A DNA stretch of 40,895 bases. Origin: Bacillota bacterium (lineage in GTDB: Bacteria > Bacillota > Dethiobacteria > DTU022 > UBA8154). Positions 39,797 through 40,895 of the stretch are shown in pieces. The stretch's first letter is position 1, and every line of letters begins with the position of its first letter. The translations under genes were made by a program, and so were the position numbers. Below the pieces are notes generated by a model, which saw only the letters and a program-made list of their open reading frames with translations, searched no databases and was not told the origin of the DNA. The stretch spans positions 1 to 40,895 of the forward strand of contig DUQX01000103.1 in NCBI GenBank assembly GCA_012837615.1. Reading direction: 5' to 3'.

Positions 39797-40895
39797 TTAA
39801 CCGGTATCAGCACTTATTTCAGCCAGTTCATCCAAAATAACCTCCAGTTCCTGCAAGAAGCTGCCGTAACCGGCCCAATCGCCCTCCCTCAAACTTTCCT
39901 GGGCTTCCTGGAACAACTGCTGTGCTCTACGGGCAAGCTCTGGAATGTCGGGGGGGAACGCAGTTCCGGATTCCGCCGTTCCATCTGGTTCTTCTTCAAC
40001 TGGCCCATCAAGACCGGGCCAATCGCCCGGAGTTGCTTGGCCTGGAGGGTCGTGAGCGCCAAAAATTGCTATCAGCGCCTCTTCCAAAGTGGGCTCCATC
40101 ACTACCTGCTCACCGAAACCGACGATAACCCGCGCCAACTCCGGAAGCTGGCTTTGCTCTGCCTCGAGAAAAACAGGTTCAACATACAAAATAGAATCGT
40201 TTACGGGAAGTACCAGCAAATTACCGCGAACGACACGTGAGCCCCTCTGGTCCCAGAGGGCAAGCTGCTGGGAAATAAGAGTATTCTGGTCAATACGCGT
40301 TTCGATCTGCATCGGGCCAAAGACCACCCTGTCTTTGGGGAAAAGGTAGACTACGAGCTCTCCATAATTTTCACCGTCGGAGCGTCCCGCCATCCAGGCA
40401 ATCATGTTGTCCCTGGTGGTCGGAGTAAAGGGAAGGATAAGAACAAATTCGGGGTTTTCTTCCCCAGGGAGTTCCAGGATTGTATAATATGGCTCTACAG
40501 GCTGGACTGTCCCCCTGTACTTTTCGTTCGGTATTTGCCAGAGGTCTTCCCTGTTGTAAAATACTACCGGATCCGCCATATGGTAAGTTGCAAAAACCTG
40601 CGCCTGCAAGCTCAGCAGTGTCTCCGGGTAACGCAGGTGCGCTTTAATTTCTTCCGGCATCTCCTCCAGGGACTTGAAAAGCACGGGGAAAATTTTCGCA
40701 TAAGTCGCCACCAAAGGATCAGATGGATCAACAATATAATAATCCACCGTACCATTGTAAGCATCTATCACTACCTTAACTGAATTGCGCATGTAATTAA
40801 TTCCACCGAAAGGCTCGGAATAAGGAAAATTATTTGTTGTGGTATAAGCATCCAGAATCCAATAAATCCCCCCGCCGGCTATTACCGGGTAGGGG
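39797..40895 (-). CDS. UPF0182 family membrane protein, C-terminal part (cut by window edge)
   Basis: The frame is open to the window edge: upstream of the internal ATG at 40792 it reads PYPVIAGGGIYWILDAYTTT and PYSEPFGGINY without a stop, so the true start lies beyond 40895. The visible 365 codons include NSVKVVIDAYNGTVDYYI, VFATYHMADPVVFYNREDLW, LPFTPTTRDNMIAWMAGRSDG and GNLLVLPVNDSILYVEPVF, all typical of the soluble C-terminal half of UPF0182 proteins, which have seven N-terminal membrane segments. The last 80 residues are an acidic, Pro-rich linker and a coiled-coil-like helix. Function unknown. Confidence 0.92.
   Translation of the reverse strand, partial: PYPVIAGGGIYWILDAYTTTNNFPYSEPFGGINYMRNSVKVVIDAYNGTVDYYIVDPSDPLVATYAKIFPVLFKSLEEMPEEIKAHLRYPETLLSLQAQVFATYHMADPVVFYNREDLWQIPNEKYRGTVQPVEPYYTILELPGEENPEFVLILPFTPTTRDNMIAWMAGRSDGENYGELVVYLFPKDRVVFGPMQIETRIDQNTLISQQLALWDQRGSRVVRGNLLVLPVNDSILYVEPVFLEAEQSQLPELARVIVGFGEQVVMEPTLEEALIAIFGAHDPPGQATPGDWPGLDGPVEEEPDGTAESGTAFPPDIPELARRAQQLFQEAQESLREGDWAGYGSFLQELEVILDELAEISADTG

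Overview
The window looks like the chromosome of an anaerobic, low-to-moderate GC Gram-positive bacterium of the Clostridia / Desulfotomaculum / syntroph type. The signs are strong GGAGG-type ribosome binding sites with many GTG and TTG starts, a CodY regulator, an oxygen-sensitive class III ribonucleotide reductase, a benzoate-CoA ligase-type enzyme under sigma-54 control, a giant 2-hydroxyacyl-CoA dehydratase activase-like protein, and several lipoproteins. The species cannot be named from the sequence alone.

Layout. 1-706: a tRNA-fMet / tRNA-Thr / tRNA-Met / tuf transcription unit on the minus strand with a clear sigma-A promoter; tuf runs off the left edge. 787-3192: FecCD-type permease and ATPase without a binding protein. 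3440-6113: overlapping glgC-glgA (ADP-glucose glycogen synthesis), convergent with a GT4 glycosyltransferase (6517-7794). 7981-10943: an amidohydrolase and NrdD. 11312-14454: a DUF3160 lipoprotein translationally coupled to an exported protein with DxDxDG-like repeats. 14810-15604: CodY. 15730-19451: benzoate-CoA ligase-like gene, its sigma-54 promoter, a large dyad that is probably the enhancer, and a PAS-AAA-Fis activator. 20192-21771: a YedE / TusA-like / DUF3343 sulfur-selenium cluster whose last gene looks truncated where it runs into convergent comEC (21641-24172). 25027-29359: a second FecCD-type uptake operon, with a SUOX-fold lipoprotein at its head and a TiaS-like protein at its tail. 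29611-33975: a 1454-residue double activase. 34123-35371: lgt and rnhA. 35391-39313: a thiamin operon (promoter, TPP riboswitch, terminator, thiW, broken thiC, thiD, thiM, thiE). 39331-40895: a small ORF, a TIGR04076-like protein and the C-terminal part of a UPF0182 membrane protein.

Two repeat families run through the intergenic spaces. One is a MITE-like element of about 190 bp with ends related to TGTAACTGCTCAG (three near-complete copies and one solo end). The other is a REP-like motif around GGTCAGGCTTGCA. One MITE copy sits inside an inverted pair of REP motifs, and two protein genes use the REP motif as their last codons.

The most notable biology is the complete sigma-54 control module in front of the benzoate-CoA ligase-like gene, the decay of thiC inside an otherwise intact TPP-riboswitch salvage operon, and the uptake operon carrying a TiaS-like protein. 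No CRISPR array, prophage, integrase or intact transposase gene was seen.
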